Shown one piece after another: positions 38,869 through 47,261 of a DNA stretch of 64,000 bases (positions are counted from its first letter, which is position 1; the number at the start of each line of letters is the position of its first letter). The stretch is from positions 1,077,926 through 1,141,925 of the forward strand of contig NZ_SJOM01000007.1 in the NCBI RefSeq assembly GCF_004762045.1, given 5' to 3'. Position numbers and translations under genes: made by a program. Below the pieces are notes generated by a model, which saw nothing but the letters and a program-made list of their open reading frames with translations, was not told the origin of the DNA and ran no database searches. This DNA comes from Mycobacterium sp. DL99. Lineage in GTDB: Bacteria; Actinomycetota; Actinomycetes; Mycobacteriales; Mycobacteriaceae.

Positions 38869-41181
38869 CTATTCGCAGGTGGTGTCGGCGGCGTTGGTGA
38901 CGGTCAGATCCTCGGGGAGGTGTGTCGGGGCGCTGCTGGTGCCCTTCAGCACGTGCACCTGCACCTCCGACCCGCTCGGGGTCGGCGCGTTGACCGTGTA
39001 GAAGTCGGAGCCCAGCACCACCTGCACCACGCTGCCCATGCCCGACACCCGCTCGATGGTCGGGTTGGTGAACGAGCTGGCCACCGTCGCGGCAGCCTCC
39101 TCGTTACCGGGCGAGAAGAACACCGTGGTCGCCGGAAGCGTGCTCGGATAGTCGTCAGGGGTGTTGACGTTGAAGCCGTGTTCCTGCAGCTCGGTGGCCG
39201 CCGTGGAGGCCAGACCGCTCTGGCCGGTCGAGTTCGACACCTGCACCGTGACCTGCTGCGGTTCGGTGGTGACGGCGTTGACCATCTCACCGCTGTCCGT
39301 CGTCGCCGGTGCGGGCGCGGGAACGGTCGACTGGAGAGTCTCCGACGGGGCGGCCGCCTGGACGGACGACGTCGTCGATTCCGGGGTGCCGGGCACCGGG
39401 GTGTTGTCCGGGTTCTTCTCACCGGGCAGCGGATCGTCGTTGATGATCGCGTCGAAGAGGGAACGCATGTCGTCGGTGCGCGGGACCTCGTTGCCGTACT
39501 CGTCGGCGTAACCGACGGTCGGCACCGTGACGAACGAGATGCGCCCGGCGTTGACGCCCTGGACGGACTGCCCGAGGTCGACGAGGTCCTTGGTCCTGAT
39601 GTTGTCGACGTAGCTGTCGCTGATGAACATGTTGACCACGCTGTTCAGCTTGCGCAGCGAGAAGAAGGTGTCCTTGGAGATAAGGGACCGCAGCAGTGAT
39701 GACAGGAACAGCTGCTGACGTTTGATCCGGCCGTAGTCGCTGGTGACCTCGGTGGTGACGTGCCGGGCCCGGACGTAGTTCAGAGCGGTGTGGCCGTCGA
39801 CCATCTGACGGCCGGGGTTCGCCAATACCGTGCCGAGAATCTCGTCCTCCAACGGCGTGGTGCTGCACACCTCGATGCCTCCGAGCGCATCGACCATCTT
39901 GGAGAATCCAGCGAAGTCGACGGCCATGAATCGGTTGATCGACAAACCGGAAAGCTTCTGGATCACCTTCACCAGGCACTTCGGGCCACCGAACGCGTAT
40001 GCCGAGTTCAGCTTGGTCTCGGTGTAGACCTCGTCGGGGCCGTTCGTCCCTGATTCTTCGTCGTATTGGGGACCGTATGTCGCCGTCTCGGGGTTCCAGG
40101 GCTCGCATTTCATCGGGGTGATCGACAGGTCGCGCGGGAACGACACGGCGACAACGCGTTTCCGGCTCGCCGGGATGTTCACCAGCATCACGGTGTCGGA
40201 CCGCACGCCATCGGCGTCCTGAGTGTTGCCCGCGCCCATGCCACTGTTTTGGCCGGCGCGGCTGTCGGTGCCGACGATCAGGAAGTTCTCGTCACCGAAC
40301 TGGGCGTTGGGGTCGAGGATGTCGCGTGAATTGAGATCCAGTGCCGCGACCTTGTTGAGGCTGTTGTTCTTCGAGGACTGCCACTGCCAGGCCCCGCCGG
40401 TGAGCACCAGGGTCAGGACCGCGAGCATCGCGGCGGCGGCGCGGCCGGCCAGCATGACCCGGCGGTCGAGCGGTTGCCGCAGTCCCTCGATCTCGTCGGT
40501 GTCCTCGGGGTCGTGCTCGTCGGGCGGTGTCGGGCGGACCCGCCACGCCGGGCGCTCCTGGGGTGCGTCGTAGTCGTACACCGGCAGGACCGGCAGCACA
40601 TCGGTGTCGGTGTTGTCGGTCTCGATCTCGCGGTGATCCAGCGAGTCATCGAACGGTTCCTCGAATGGTTCCTCGTACGGCGCCGGGAAATCCTCGGCGT
40701 CGTGGGAATCGTGGGGTTCATCGGCCTCGGGTTCGATCCGCACCGCCGGAATCACGTCGGTCGGGTCGGGCACCTGCGGGCGGACATAGGCCGGTGGGTA
40801 CGCCGGCTCGGGTTCCGGGGCCGGATCCAGTGCGTGCTGCGGTTGGGGTTCGGGTTCTGGTTCCAGGTCGAATTCGGGCTCTGGCTCAACCTCCGACTCG
40901 TCCAGCTCTGGCTCGTCGGGCTCGTCTGGCTCCAGCCGGTGGCGCGTCGGTGTGAACCCGGTCCCGGCGACCTTGGCGATCAGATCGGCGACAGTTACCC
41001 CGTCGGCATGACTGCCGGTGGGCTCATCCAGGGGTGAATCATCGGGTAGCGGCGCATCCTGGCGCTCCCACGGCGCGGCGCCTGGCAAAGGCTGCCGGGA
41101 TCGGGTAATCCATTGGTTGTCCGACGGCTCCTCCGGCGAGCGGTGTCGACGGCCGGGAGTGGCGTTATCAGCGTCACTCAT
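38869..41181 (-). CDS. LytR-CpsA-Psr (LCP) family cell-wall ligase (Rv0822c-like)
   Basis: 770 aa. A long acidic Pro/Glu-rich cytoplasmic N-terminus (residues 1-235) precedes one membrane helix (243-264). Then comes the LCP catalytic domain (FLIVGTDSRAGQNSG, VVAVSFPRDLSI, ALNYVRARHVTTEVTSDYGR) and a C-terminal LytR_C domain (VQVSNSTGQSGLASTAATEL, near residue 665). LCP enzymes attach arabinogalactan to peptidoglycan. The unusually long N-terminus could be a kinase target or scaffold. The 237 bases upstream hold only promoter-like sequence. Confidence 0.92.
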   Translation of the reverse strand: MSDADNATPGRRHRSPEEPSDNQWITRSRQPLPGAAPWERQDAPLPDDSPLDEPTGSHADGVTVADLIAKVAGTGFTPTRHRLEPDEPDEPELDESEVEPEPEFDLEPEPEPQPQHALDPAPEPEPAYPPAYVRPQVPDPTDVIPAVRIEPEADEPHDSHDAEDFPAPYEEPFEEPFDDSLDHREIETDNTDTDVLPVLPVYDYDAPQERPAWRVRPTPPDEHDPEDTDEIEGLRQPLDRRVMLAGRAAAAMLAVLTLVLTGGAWQWQSSKNNSLNKVAALDLNSRDILDPNAQFGDENFLIVGTDSRAGQNSGMGAGNTQDADGVRSDTVMLVNIPASRKRVVAVSFPRDLSITPMKCEPWNPETATYGPQYDEESGTNGPDEVYTETKLNSAYAFGGPKCLVKVIQKLSGLSINRFMAVDFAGFSKMVDALGGIEVCSTTPLEDEILGTVLANPGRQMVDGHTALNYVRARHVTTEVTSDYGRIKRQQLFLSSLLRSLISKDTFFSLRKLNSVVNMFISDSYVDNIRTKDLVDLGQSVQGVNAGRISFVTVPTVGYADEYGNEVPRTDDMRSLFDAIINDDPLPGEKNPDNTPVPGTPESTTSSVQAAAPSETLQSTVPAPAPATTDSGEMVNAVTTEPQQVTVQVSNSTGQSGLASTAATELQEHGFNVNTPDDYPSTLPATTVFFSPGNEEAAATVASSFTNPTIERVSGMGSVVQVVLGSDFYTVNAPTPSGSEVQVHVLKGTSSAPTHLPEDLTVTNAADTTCE

Positions 41182-41418
41182 GTCCTTACCGGCCTCCGAC
41201 TCTTCGAGCTCGCGCGTGCGCGTCGGTGCGCATCGTTCCCGCGGTGTGATCTGGGTGCTGCTGAGGTTTTCTCCCCATCTCTTCTAGCAGCACACTGCCG
41301 GACTGGCTACTTGAAGCCAGCCGCGGCAGGGGTTTCATCGTACTGAGGCATCCTGAGGCTGAGCTAGACCCAACCTGGTGACAGTGCCGTCTCGATGTCA
41401 TCTCGGTGCGACTGCAGG

Positions 41419-42603
41419 TCAGCCTCCGGAATGCATCACATCGGCCCCGACCGGCACCGCGCAGTCGTCGGGATCGTCGAGCCACCCCTCGGGCAGCGAC
41501 ACCGAGGCGGCCGACCCCTGGCGCCCGCGGGGACCGGTGGCCGCCGGCGGGAACGGTGCGTCGCCGTCGAGTTGGTCGAGCAGTGCGTCGAGTTCGGCAC
41601 GGGTCTTGACCAGGGCCAGCCCACGCCGCAGGTCGGCGCCAGCCGGGAATCCGTGCATGTACCAAGCCACGTGCTTGCGGATTTCGCGCATGGCCTTGTC
41701 CTCGCCGAAGTGCTCGCTGAGCAGTTCGCCGTGGCGGCGCACGATGTCGGCGACCTCGCCCAGGTTCGGCGGGGTGGCGGCGGGGCGGTCGTTGAAGGCT
41801 GCCGAGAGTTCGGCGAACAGCCATGGCCGGCCCAGACAGCCACGGCCGATCACCACGCCGTCGCAGCCGGTCGCAGCCATCATCGCGAGCGCGTCGTCCG
41901 CCTCGAAGATGTCGCCGTTGCCGAGCACCGGAATGCTCGTGACATGCGCTTTGAGCGCCGCGATCTGGTCCCAGTCGGCGGTTCCGGAGTAGCGCTGCGC
42001 CGCGGTGCGGGCATGCAGCGCCACGGCCGCCGCCCCCTCCTCGGCGGCGATCCGCCCGGCGTCCAGGTGGGTGTGATGCTCGTCGTCGATGCCGATCCGG
42101 AACTTCACCGTCACGGGAATGTCGGTGCCCTCGACGCCGCGCACCGCGGCGGCCACGATCTGGCCGAACAGCCGCCGTTTGTAGGGCAGTGCCGACCCGC
42201 CGCCACGCTTGGTGACCTTGGGCACGGGGCAGCCGAAGTTCATGTCGATGTGATCGGCCATGCCTTCGTCGGCGATCATCTTGGCCGCCAGGTAGGTGGT
42301 TTCCGGGTCCACGGTGTAGAGCTGCAGCGACCGCGGCGATTCGTCGGGGCCGAAGGTCGTCATGTGCAGGGTGACGGGGTGGCGCTCGACCAGGGCCCGC
42401 GCGGTGACCATCTCGCACACGTAGAGGCCGCTGACGGTGCCGGCGCGGGCGATCTCGAGCTCGCGGCACAGCGTGCGGAACGCCACGTTCGTCACGCCGG
42501 CCATGGGAGCCAGGACGACGGGACTGGGCAACGCGAACGGCCCGATCCGCAGTTGGGATCGGGCCGGTGCTGCCGTTGTGGGCGGCGGTGCGGTCAGAGT
42601 CAT
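41419..42603 (-). CDS. dus: tRNA-dihydrouridine synthase
   Basis: The 394-aa FMN enzyme has a TIM barrel. It opens with VVLAPMAGVTNVAFRTLCRE; the catalytic loop is DHIDMNFGCPVPKVTKRGGGSAL (Cys of FGCP), broken here by no gap but quoted as DHIDMNFGCP and KVTKRGGG. It reduces uridine in the tRNA D-loop. Its ATG overlaps the desA1 stop by four bases, so it is coupled to fatty acid desaturation without an obvious reason. Confidence 0.94.
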   Translation of the reverse strand: MTLTAPPPTTAAPARSQLRIGPFALPSPVVLAPMAGVTNVAFRTLCRELEIARAGTVSGLYVCEMVTARALVERHPVTLHMTTFGPDESPRSLQLYTVDPETTYLAAKMIADEGMADHIDMNFGCPVPKVTKRGGGSALPYKRRLFGQIVAAAVRGVEGTDIPVTVKFRIGIDDEHHTHLDAGRIAAEEGAAAVALHARTAAQRYSGTADWDQIAALKAHVTSIPVLGNGDIFEADDALAMMAATGCDGVVIGRGCLGRPWLFAELSAAFNDRPAATPPNLGEVADIVRRHGELLSEHFGEDKAMREIRKHVAWYMHGFPAGADLRRGLALVKTRAELDALLDQLDGDAPFPPAATGPRGRQGSAASVSLPEGWLDDPDDCAVPVGADVMHSGG

Positions 42604-43604
42604 GCAGTCGACGAGGACGAAACCAGCAGGTTCTTCATGGCCTTCTTCTCGGCCACCTTGCGCTCGCGCTCCAGGCGGCGCTCCTTGGCGACCTCGAACT
42701 TGTCGCAGGCATCCTCGAGCTCCTCGATGATGCGGCCGATGTCGTCGCGCAGTCGCGCGCCCTCGCCGGTGAAGTCCTCACGCTCGAAGATGCGCCACTT
42801 GCGCAGAACCGGCATCACCACGTCGTCCAGGTGGATGCGCGGGTCATAGACACCGCCGACGGCGATGATGACGGCCTTACGGCGGAAGTCGGGCACGGTG
42901 TAGCCGGGCATCTTGAAGTTGTCCAGCACGCGGTGCAGCGACGCCATGCCCTGGTTGGGGGAGATGTCCAGACCGGCCGCCGAGACGTCCCGGTAGAAGA
43001 TCATGTGCAGGTTCTCGTCGGCGGAGATGCGCTGCAGCAGCTGATCGGCGATCGGGTCGTCGCAGGCCTTGCCGGTGTTGCGGTGGCTGACGCGGGTCGC
43101 GAGCTCCTGGAACGACACGTACATCACCGAGTCGAACAGGCTCTCGGCGAACAGGTCGCCCTGCTGGTTCTGGCCGGGGGAGAAGCCGCGGGTGACCTGC
43201 TCGACGCGCAGTTCTTCCAGCTCGACGGGGTCGACGGCGCGGGTCACGACGAGGTAGTCGCGCAGGGCGATGCCGTGGCGGTTCTCCTCGGCGGTCCAGC
43301 GGTTGACCCAGTTGCCCCAGGCGCCGTCCATGCCCATGTTCATCGCGATCTCGCGGTGGTACGAGGGCAGGTTGTCCTCGGTGAGCAGGTTCTGCACCAT
43401 CGCGGTCTTGGCGACCTCGGACAGCTTGGACTGCTCGGGATCCCAATCCTGGCCGCCGAGAGCGTAGTAGTTCTTGCCGTCCGACCAGGGGATGAAGTCG
43501 TGCGGATTCCAGTCCTTACGCATCCGCATGTGGCGGTTGATGCTGGTTTCGACGACAGGCTCGAGTTCGTGCAGGAGCTGCAGGTCGGTGTATTCCTGCG
43601 TCAT
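42600..43604 (-). CDS. desA1: acyl-ACP desaturase DesA1
   Basis: The 334-aa ferritin-like diiron protein has iron-ligand motifs EENRHG (residues 106-111) and DENLHMIFYRD near residue 195. In mycobacteria DesA1 is essential and introduces the double bond in mycolic acid precursors. It is the first gene of desA1-dus. A convenient host marker. The divergent secreted-protein gene begins about 190 bases away. Confidence 0.96.
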   Translation of the reverse strand: MTQEYTDLQLLHELEPVVETSINRHMRMRKDWNPHDFIPWSDGKNYYALGGQDWDPEQSKLSEVAKTAMVQNLLTEDNLPSYHREIAMNMGMDGAWGNWVNRWTAEENRHGIALRDYLVVTRAVDPVELEELRVEQVTRGFSPGQNQQGDLFAESLFDSVMYVSFQELATRVSHRNTGKACDDPIADQLLQRISADENLHMIFYRDVSAAGLDISPNQGMASLHRVLDNFKMPGYTVPDFRRKAVIIAVGGVYDPRIHLDDVVMPVLRKWRIFEREDFTGEGARLRDDIGRIIEELEDACDKFEVAKERRLERERKVAEKKAMKNLLVSSSSTA

Positions 43605-43797
43605 GTGCCCTCAACCCTCCTCGCGTCCTGCGGACGCTCAGTTATCTGTACCTGTTGGTTGCAGTCAATATATCTGTGTAACCCGGTGACATCAAGTTGC
43701 CCCGCGGGTACTTTCGCGAGCCCTGCGGCGCGCCCGTGTCGACTGTAGGATCCGCACGAACATCTGTCGGATACCCACGCTCGGAGGTTGGGCACAC

Positions 43798-44250
43798 GTG
43801 AAAAAGCTTGTCGTTGGTGCCGGAGCTGCAGTCGCCACCGGTGCGGTCGTGTCCCTGCTGTTCGGGGCAGGTGTCGCGGCTGCCGCACCTGATGTGGTCG
43901 GCCAGACCTACTCGGACGCTTCGAGCGCGATCGAGAACAGCGGCGCCAGCGCGAAGGTTGCGGTCACCGTCGGCAGCAAGCTGTCGCAGGACGAGTGCAT
44001 CGTCACCAACGCCTGGGACGCCCCGTTCGTGCGGGACGGCAATCACGCCTCCGGCGAGGTCATGGTTGCTTTGAACTGCGACGGCGCCCACGCCAGCGCC
44101 AACCACCCGGGCGCCTCGGTCGCGAGCCCGGCTGGCCGTGAGGCCAAGGCGGCTGAAGATCTGGAGGCTGCGAAGCAGGAGTACGCCGAGCAGCAGGCCC
44201 AGCTCGCCGAGCAGGCCGAGCTCGCCGAGGTCAGCACGCCCGACGAGTAG
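43798..44250 (+). CDS. secreted PASTA-like small protein, paralog 1
   Basis: 150 aa. The signal peptide (ATGAVVSLLFGAGVAAAAP) is cleaved before a PASTA-like domain starting PDVVGQTYSDASSAIENSG. A conserved pair DECIVTNAW and NCDGAHA supplies two Cys, probably a disulfide. The C-terminus is an Ala/Glu/Gln coiled tail ending STPDE. A good Shine-Dalgarno (GGAGG) precedes GTG 43798. PASTA domains usually sense peptidoglycan fragments, but here the domain is free-standing. Confidence 0.82.
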   Translation: MKKLVVGAGAAVATGAVVSLLFGAGVAAAAPDVVGQTYSDASSAIENSGASAKVAVTVGSKLSQDECIVTNAWDAPFVRDGNHASGEVMVALNCDGAHASANHPGASVASPAGREAKAAEDLEAAKQEYAEQQAQLAEQAELAEVSTPDE

Positions 44251-44295
44251 CGGTTAAGTAGGGGTTAATTACTCGAAGTGAGCCCCACCGCCGAC

Positions 44296-44301
44296 TAAAA
44301 T
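44296..44301 (+). promoter_or_regulatory. possible -10 box with long structured 5' leader
   Basis: TAAAAT would start a transcript with about 120 bases before the second PASTA-like gene. The leader contains CTGCC/GGCAG and CTCTCC/GGAGAG pairings. It does not match any riboswitch class I know. Confidence 0.35.
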
Positions 44302-44429
44302 CCACGTCAGCTCCCAAAGAGTCTTCTGTGGCACCCTGCCGCGGAACGAGGGGCAGCTGAAAGCACGGGCGAGAACCCTGGCACCCCACCTCTCCGGGAG
44401 AGATCACCGGACGGGGAAGGTCGGCCTAG

Positions 44430-44870
44430 ATGAAGATCGCGATCGGGTTCGGAAGTGTCATCGGTGTATCCGCGGCGGGTTTTGCGTTCGCGGTGGTGGG
44501 TGCGGGGGCGGCCCAGGCGGCGCCGGACGTCGTGGGGCAGAAATACAGCGACGCTGTCACCGCCATCGAGGGCGGCGGAGGTACGGCGCATGTCGCTGTC
44601 ACCGTGGGTAGCCGGTTGCCGCGCGACGAGTGCATCGTCACCAATGCCTGGACTGTCCGGCCGCTGGTGCCGCAGACGTCCGACACCTACTTCGAATACA
44701 AAGAAGACGTGACGCAGGTGGCGCTCAACTGCGACGGCGACCATGCCACCGAGACCCATCCGGGCGCGTCGGTCGCCAGCCCGGCGGGCCGTGAGGCCAA
44801 GGCCGCCGAAGATGAGGCGGCCGCGGCCCAGCAGGAGCCGATCGCCGAGGCCAGCACCCCTGACGAGTAG
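44430..44870 (+). CDS. secreted PASTA-like small protein, paralog 2
   Basis: A 146-aa tandem duplicate of the previous gene, with a signal peptide ending GAAQAAP and the same domain (PDVVGQKYSDAVTAIEGGG). DECIVTNAW, LNCDGDHA and HPGASVASPAGREAKAAED are all shared, and the end is again STPDE. An insertion around residues 75-90 (LVPQTSDTYFEYKED) is unique. A Shine-Dalgarno GGGGAAGG precedes ATG 44430. Both copies seem intact. Confidence 0.82.
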   Translation: MKIAIGFGSVIGVSAAGFAFAVVGAGAAQAAPDVVGQKYSDAVTAIEGGGGTAHVAVTVGSRLPRDECIVTNAWTVRPLVPQTSDTYFEYKEDVTQVALNCDGDHATETHPGASVASPAGREAKAAEDEAAAAQQEPIAEASTPDE

Positions 44871-44885
44871 TTCCGGGGAGTTCCG

Positions 44886-45470
44886 TCAGAAACTGCCGAC
44901 CCGCCCGAGCAGCATGTCGACGCAGTAGTCGATGAACTGTTCGCGGCTGGCCGGGAGTCTCTCGTCGAGATATGCGGTGAACAACGCGGTCAGGGCCCCG
45001 ATCAGGCTGGTCGCGACCATGGCCTGACGCACCGGGTCGGCGATGCGGGTGAGTTTGCGTTGCAGCAGTCCGATGAAGTCGGGCATCCACTCCGCGCCCG
45101 AGCGGGTCAACACCGGTTCGGATTCCGGGGCGAGCAGCAACACCCGGCCCCGGGTGGGGTCGTCGACCATGAGTGCGACGAATCGTTCCACCGCCTCGCG
45201 GGGAGTGACTGCAGTGGTCAGGGCTGACATCGCCCGAGCGCAGACGTCGTCGTAGACGGCCCGGACGAACGTGTCGCGGTCAGTGAAGCTCTCGTAGAAG
45301 TACCGTTCGGTGAGTTCGGCCGCGCGGCACACCGCACGGACCGTCAGGGCCGGGCCGTCGGCTTTGCCCAGCAAGGTGACGCCTGCGGCGATCAGTTCGT
45401 CGCGTCGACGCGCCGCGCGCTCCTGAAGCGGAACACCCGACCATCGGCCGCGTCGTTGACCGGATGGCAC
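44886..45470 (-). CDS. TetR-family regulator (Rv0825c-like position)
   Basis: 194 aa with the TetR helix-turn-helix ALTVRAVCRAAELTERYFYE and FTDRDTFVRAVYDDV, and a helical C-terminus. GTG 45470 has a clear Shine-Dalgarno (AGGAG, five bases away); the open frame continues far upstream without coding support. It is divergent from an oxygenase gene and likely controls it. Confidence 0.85.
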   Translation of the reverse strand: MPSGQRRGRWSGVPLQERAARRRDELIAAGVTLLGKADGPALTVRAVCRAAELTERYFYESFTDRDTFVRAVYDDVCARAMSALTTAVTPREAVERFVALMVDDPTRGRVLLLAPESEPVLTRSGAEWMPDFIGLLQRKLTRIADPVRQAMVATSLIGALTALFTAYLDERLPASREQFIDYCVDMLLGRVGSF

Positions 45471-45490
45471 ATCTACTCCTAAGCTCTTGA

Positions 45491-45519
45491 TGACAACGTC
45501 TGTAGTCACATTTGACAAC
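45491..45519. promoter_or_regulatory. TetR operator candidates
   Basis: TGACAAC occurs twice in direct orientation, 22 bases apart (45491 and 45513), flanking the palindrome TGT-AGTC-ACA (45501-45510). The spacing of about two helical turns fits two dimers on one face. It lies between the divergent TetR and oxygenase genes. Confidence 0.45.
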
Positions 45520-45551
45520 AGGACATCGTCTTGCCGGCAGAAAGCGCACCT

Positions 45552-46562
45552 GTGACACAAGATACTTCTGAGACATGCCCCGTGACCAGCGGATCCGCTG
45601 CCGTGGCGGCGGGTTGTCCGGCCGCCCCGGGTGGCTATGAGGCGCCGCCGATCCCGCTCGGGCCGGATTCGCTCACGTGGAAGTACTTCGGCGACTGGCG
45701 GGGCATGCTCCAGGGGCCGTGGGCCGGGTCGATGCAGAACATGCACCCGCAGCTCGGCGCGGCGGTGACGGAGCACTCGATCTTCTTCCAGGAACGTTGG
45801 CCCCGCCTGTTGCGCTCGCTGTATCCCATCGGTGGCGTGGTGTTCGACGGAGACCGTGCGCCGCAGACCGGTGCCGAGGTGCGCGACTACCACGTGAACA
45901 TCAAAGGGATCGACGCTCAGGGGCGCCGCTACCACGCGTTGAATCCCGAGGTCTTCTACTGGGCGCATTCGACGTTCTTCGTCGGCACGATCATCGTCGC
46001 GGACCGGCTCGCGGGCGGGATCTCCGAGGCTGACAAGCGGCAGCTGTTCGAGGAACACAAGCAGTGGTACTCGATGTACGGGATGACCATGCGCCCCGTG
46101 CCGGAAACCTGGGAGGACTTCCAGGTTTACTGGGAACACATGTGCTGCAACGTATTAGAGAACAACCAGGCGGCCCGCGATGTGTTGGATCTGAGTGAGC
46201 TGCCGAAGCCGCCGTTCGCGTCGAAGATGCCGGATTGGATGTGGGCGCTGCAGCGTAAGCATGTGGTGCACCCGTTGTTCGTGTGGTTCACCATCGGCCT
46301 GTACCACCCGGCAGTGCGAGAGCTGATGGGATACACCTGGTCTGAGCGCGACGAGAAGATACATCGACTGCTGGGCAAGGTGATCGGCAAGGTTTTCAAA
46401 CTGGTGCCCGCCCGGCAGCGCATGCATCCACGGGCCCGCAGCGCGTGGGACCGCGTCACCGGCCGCATCCCGGCCGACGCTCCGCTGGTGCACACCCCGG
46501 CCCGCAACCTGCCGCCGATCGGGCACCGCGACAACGGGATGCACTACAGCCCCAAGGTCTAG
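45552..46562 (+). CDS. MpaB-type oxygenase (DUF2236 family, Rv0826-like)
   Basis: 336 aa. A Cys/Gly-rich start is followed by the DUF2236 domain: GDWRGMLQGPWAGSMQNMHP, SLYPIGGVVFDGD, WAHSTFFVGTIIVAD and EHKQWYSMYGMTMRPVP. This family includes heme-dependent oxygenases such as the latex-clearing protein and fungal MpaB, so an oxidative cleavage of a hydrophobic substrate is plausible. GTG 45552 has AGAAAG upstream and is preferred to TTG 45531. Confidence 0.83.
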   Translation: MTQDTSETCPVTSGSAAVAAGCPAAPGGYEAPPIPLGPDSLTWKYFGDWRGMLQGPWAGSMQNMHPQLGAAVTEHSIFFQERWPRLLRSLYPIGGVVFDGDRAPQTGAEVRDYHVNIKGIDAQGRRYHALNPEVFYWAHSTFFVGTIIVADRLAGGISEADKRQLFEEHKQWYSMYGMTMRPVPETWEDFQVYWEHMCCNVLENNQAARDVLDLSELPKPPFASKMPDWMWALQRKHVVHPLFVWFTIGLYHPAVRELMGYTWSERDEKIHRLLGKVIGKVFKLVPARQRMHPRARSAWDRVTGRIPADAPLVHTPARNLPPIGHRDNGMHYSPKV

Positions 46563-46592
46563 TGCCTTGCGCCAGAGCCTCGTTCGTGGGCC

Positions 46593-46949
46593 TCAGCGCC
46601 CGACGAACGGGGCGTTCTGCGGGCAGTAGACCTTGACCGCACCCCGCACCAGATTCGCGGCCTGGTGTTTGTCGATACCGGCCTGGTTCATCAGCTGGCT
46701 GATGACTCCCCGCACCGTCCGTGCGGGTTCGATCTTGCCCTTGGTGAGCGCGTCGCAGACTCCGCGACCGACCTGGCCGGCTTCCTCGGCCGAGGTGGTG
46801 GGGATGTTCAGGTCTTTGACGATGGTGAAGAACTGGTCATCCTGAGCGTCTGCGTGGGCCGGTGCCACCCCGAATGCGGCGCTTGCGGCCAGCGCGGCAG
46901 CACCGATCGCGGTGGCCATGACTCGAGTGCGCGGGCGCCGGGACAACAT
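46593..46949 (-). CDS. secreted DUF732 protein
   Basis: 118 aa with a cleavable signal peptide (IGAAALAASAAFGVAPAHA), then the helical DUF732 domain with two Cys (GRGVCDALTKG and KVYCPQNAP) that should form a disulfide. DUF732 is common in mycobacteria and mycobacteriophages; the function is unknown. ATG 46949 has AAGGAG six bases upstream. It is the last host gene before the prophage. Confidence 0.85.
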   Translation of the reverse strand: MLSRRPRTRVMATAIGAAALAASAAFGVAPAHADAQDDQFFTIVKDLNIPTTSAEEAGQVGRGVCDALTKGKIEPARTVRGVISQLMNQAGIDKHQAANLVRGAVKVYCPQNAPFVGR

Positions 46950-47054
46950 CGGTGACTCCTTCATTCCAACTGCCGATCCCCGGCTACAACGATAAACGGG
47001 AGTGGCCCGTGGTGCGTGTGGGTTGAGCCACGCGTCACCTGTGAACCGCACCGG

Positions 47055-47072
47055 ACCCGCCTCGCGGCGGGT
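47055..47072 (-). terminator. terminator of the tRNA-Lys transcript
   Basis: A perfect 7-bp stem (ACCCGCC / GGCGGGT) with a TCGC loop, 4 bases past the CCA end of the tRNA remnant. Confidence 0.5.
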
Positions 47073-47075
47073 GTG

Positions 47076-47120
47076 TGGTGCCCCCAGTAGGGCTCGAACC
47101 TACGACCTGCGGATTAAAAG
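47076..47120 (-). pseudogene. 3' half of tRNA-Lys(TTT) = prophage attachment core (attL)
   Basis: On the minus strand the sequence contains the anticodon loop CTTTTAA, the anticodon-3' stem, the T-arm GGTTCGAGCCC and the acceptor end GGGGGCACCA. To the right the 5' half is missing: position 31 would be T opposite T39, and no D-arm follows, so the homology stops at 47120. This is the host 3' half left behind by integration. The functional tRNA should be rebuilt at the other prophage end. Cluster F mycobacteriophages (for example Tweety) use a tRNA-Lys attB. Confidence 0.8.
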
Positions 47121-47192
47121 ACCGCAGCAGACGTAGTATTGACTGAAGACCCATCCGCAAACCTGCAGGTCATAGCATTACAAAAGCGCACT

Positions 47193-47238
47193 TGCGCTCA
47201 CATGAGCGCACTATCTTGGGTACAGCGATTGGGTACAG
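47193..47238 (+). repeat. repeats between attL and integrase (candidate arm-type sites)
   Basis: A perfect inverted repeat TGCGCTCA-CA-TGAGCGCA (47193-47210) is followed by two direct copies of TTGGGTACAG (47216-47225 and 47229-47238), 13 bases apart. Direct repeats beside the core are typical arm-type sites for a tyrosine integrase; the palindrome could be an operator on int. Confidence 0.45.
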
Positions 47239-47261
47239 TTGGTGAAACACAAGGGGGCGCT

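Noticed and set aside
42567..43748. 393-codon plus-strand frame over desA1
   Set aside because: Antisense shadow; desA1 carries clear diiron motifs.
44302..44429. Possible c-di-AMP (ydaO) or cobalamin riboswitch before the second PASTA-like gene
   Set aside because: Key conserved boxes of either class are not present; only generic GC-rich pairing is seen.
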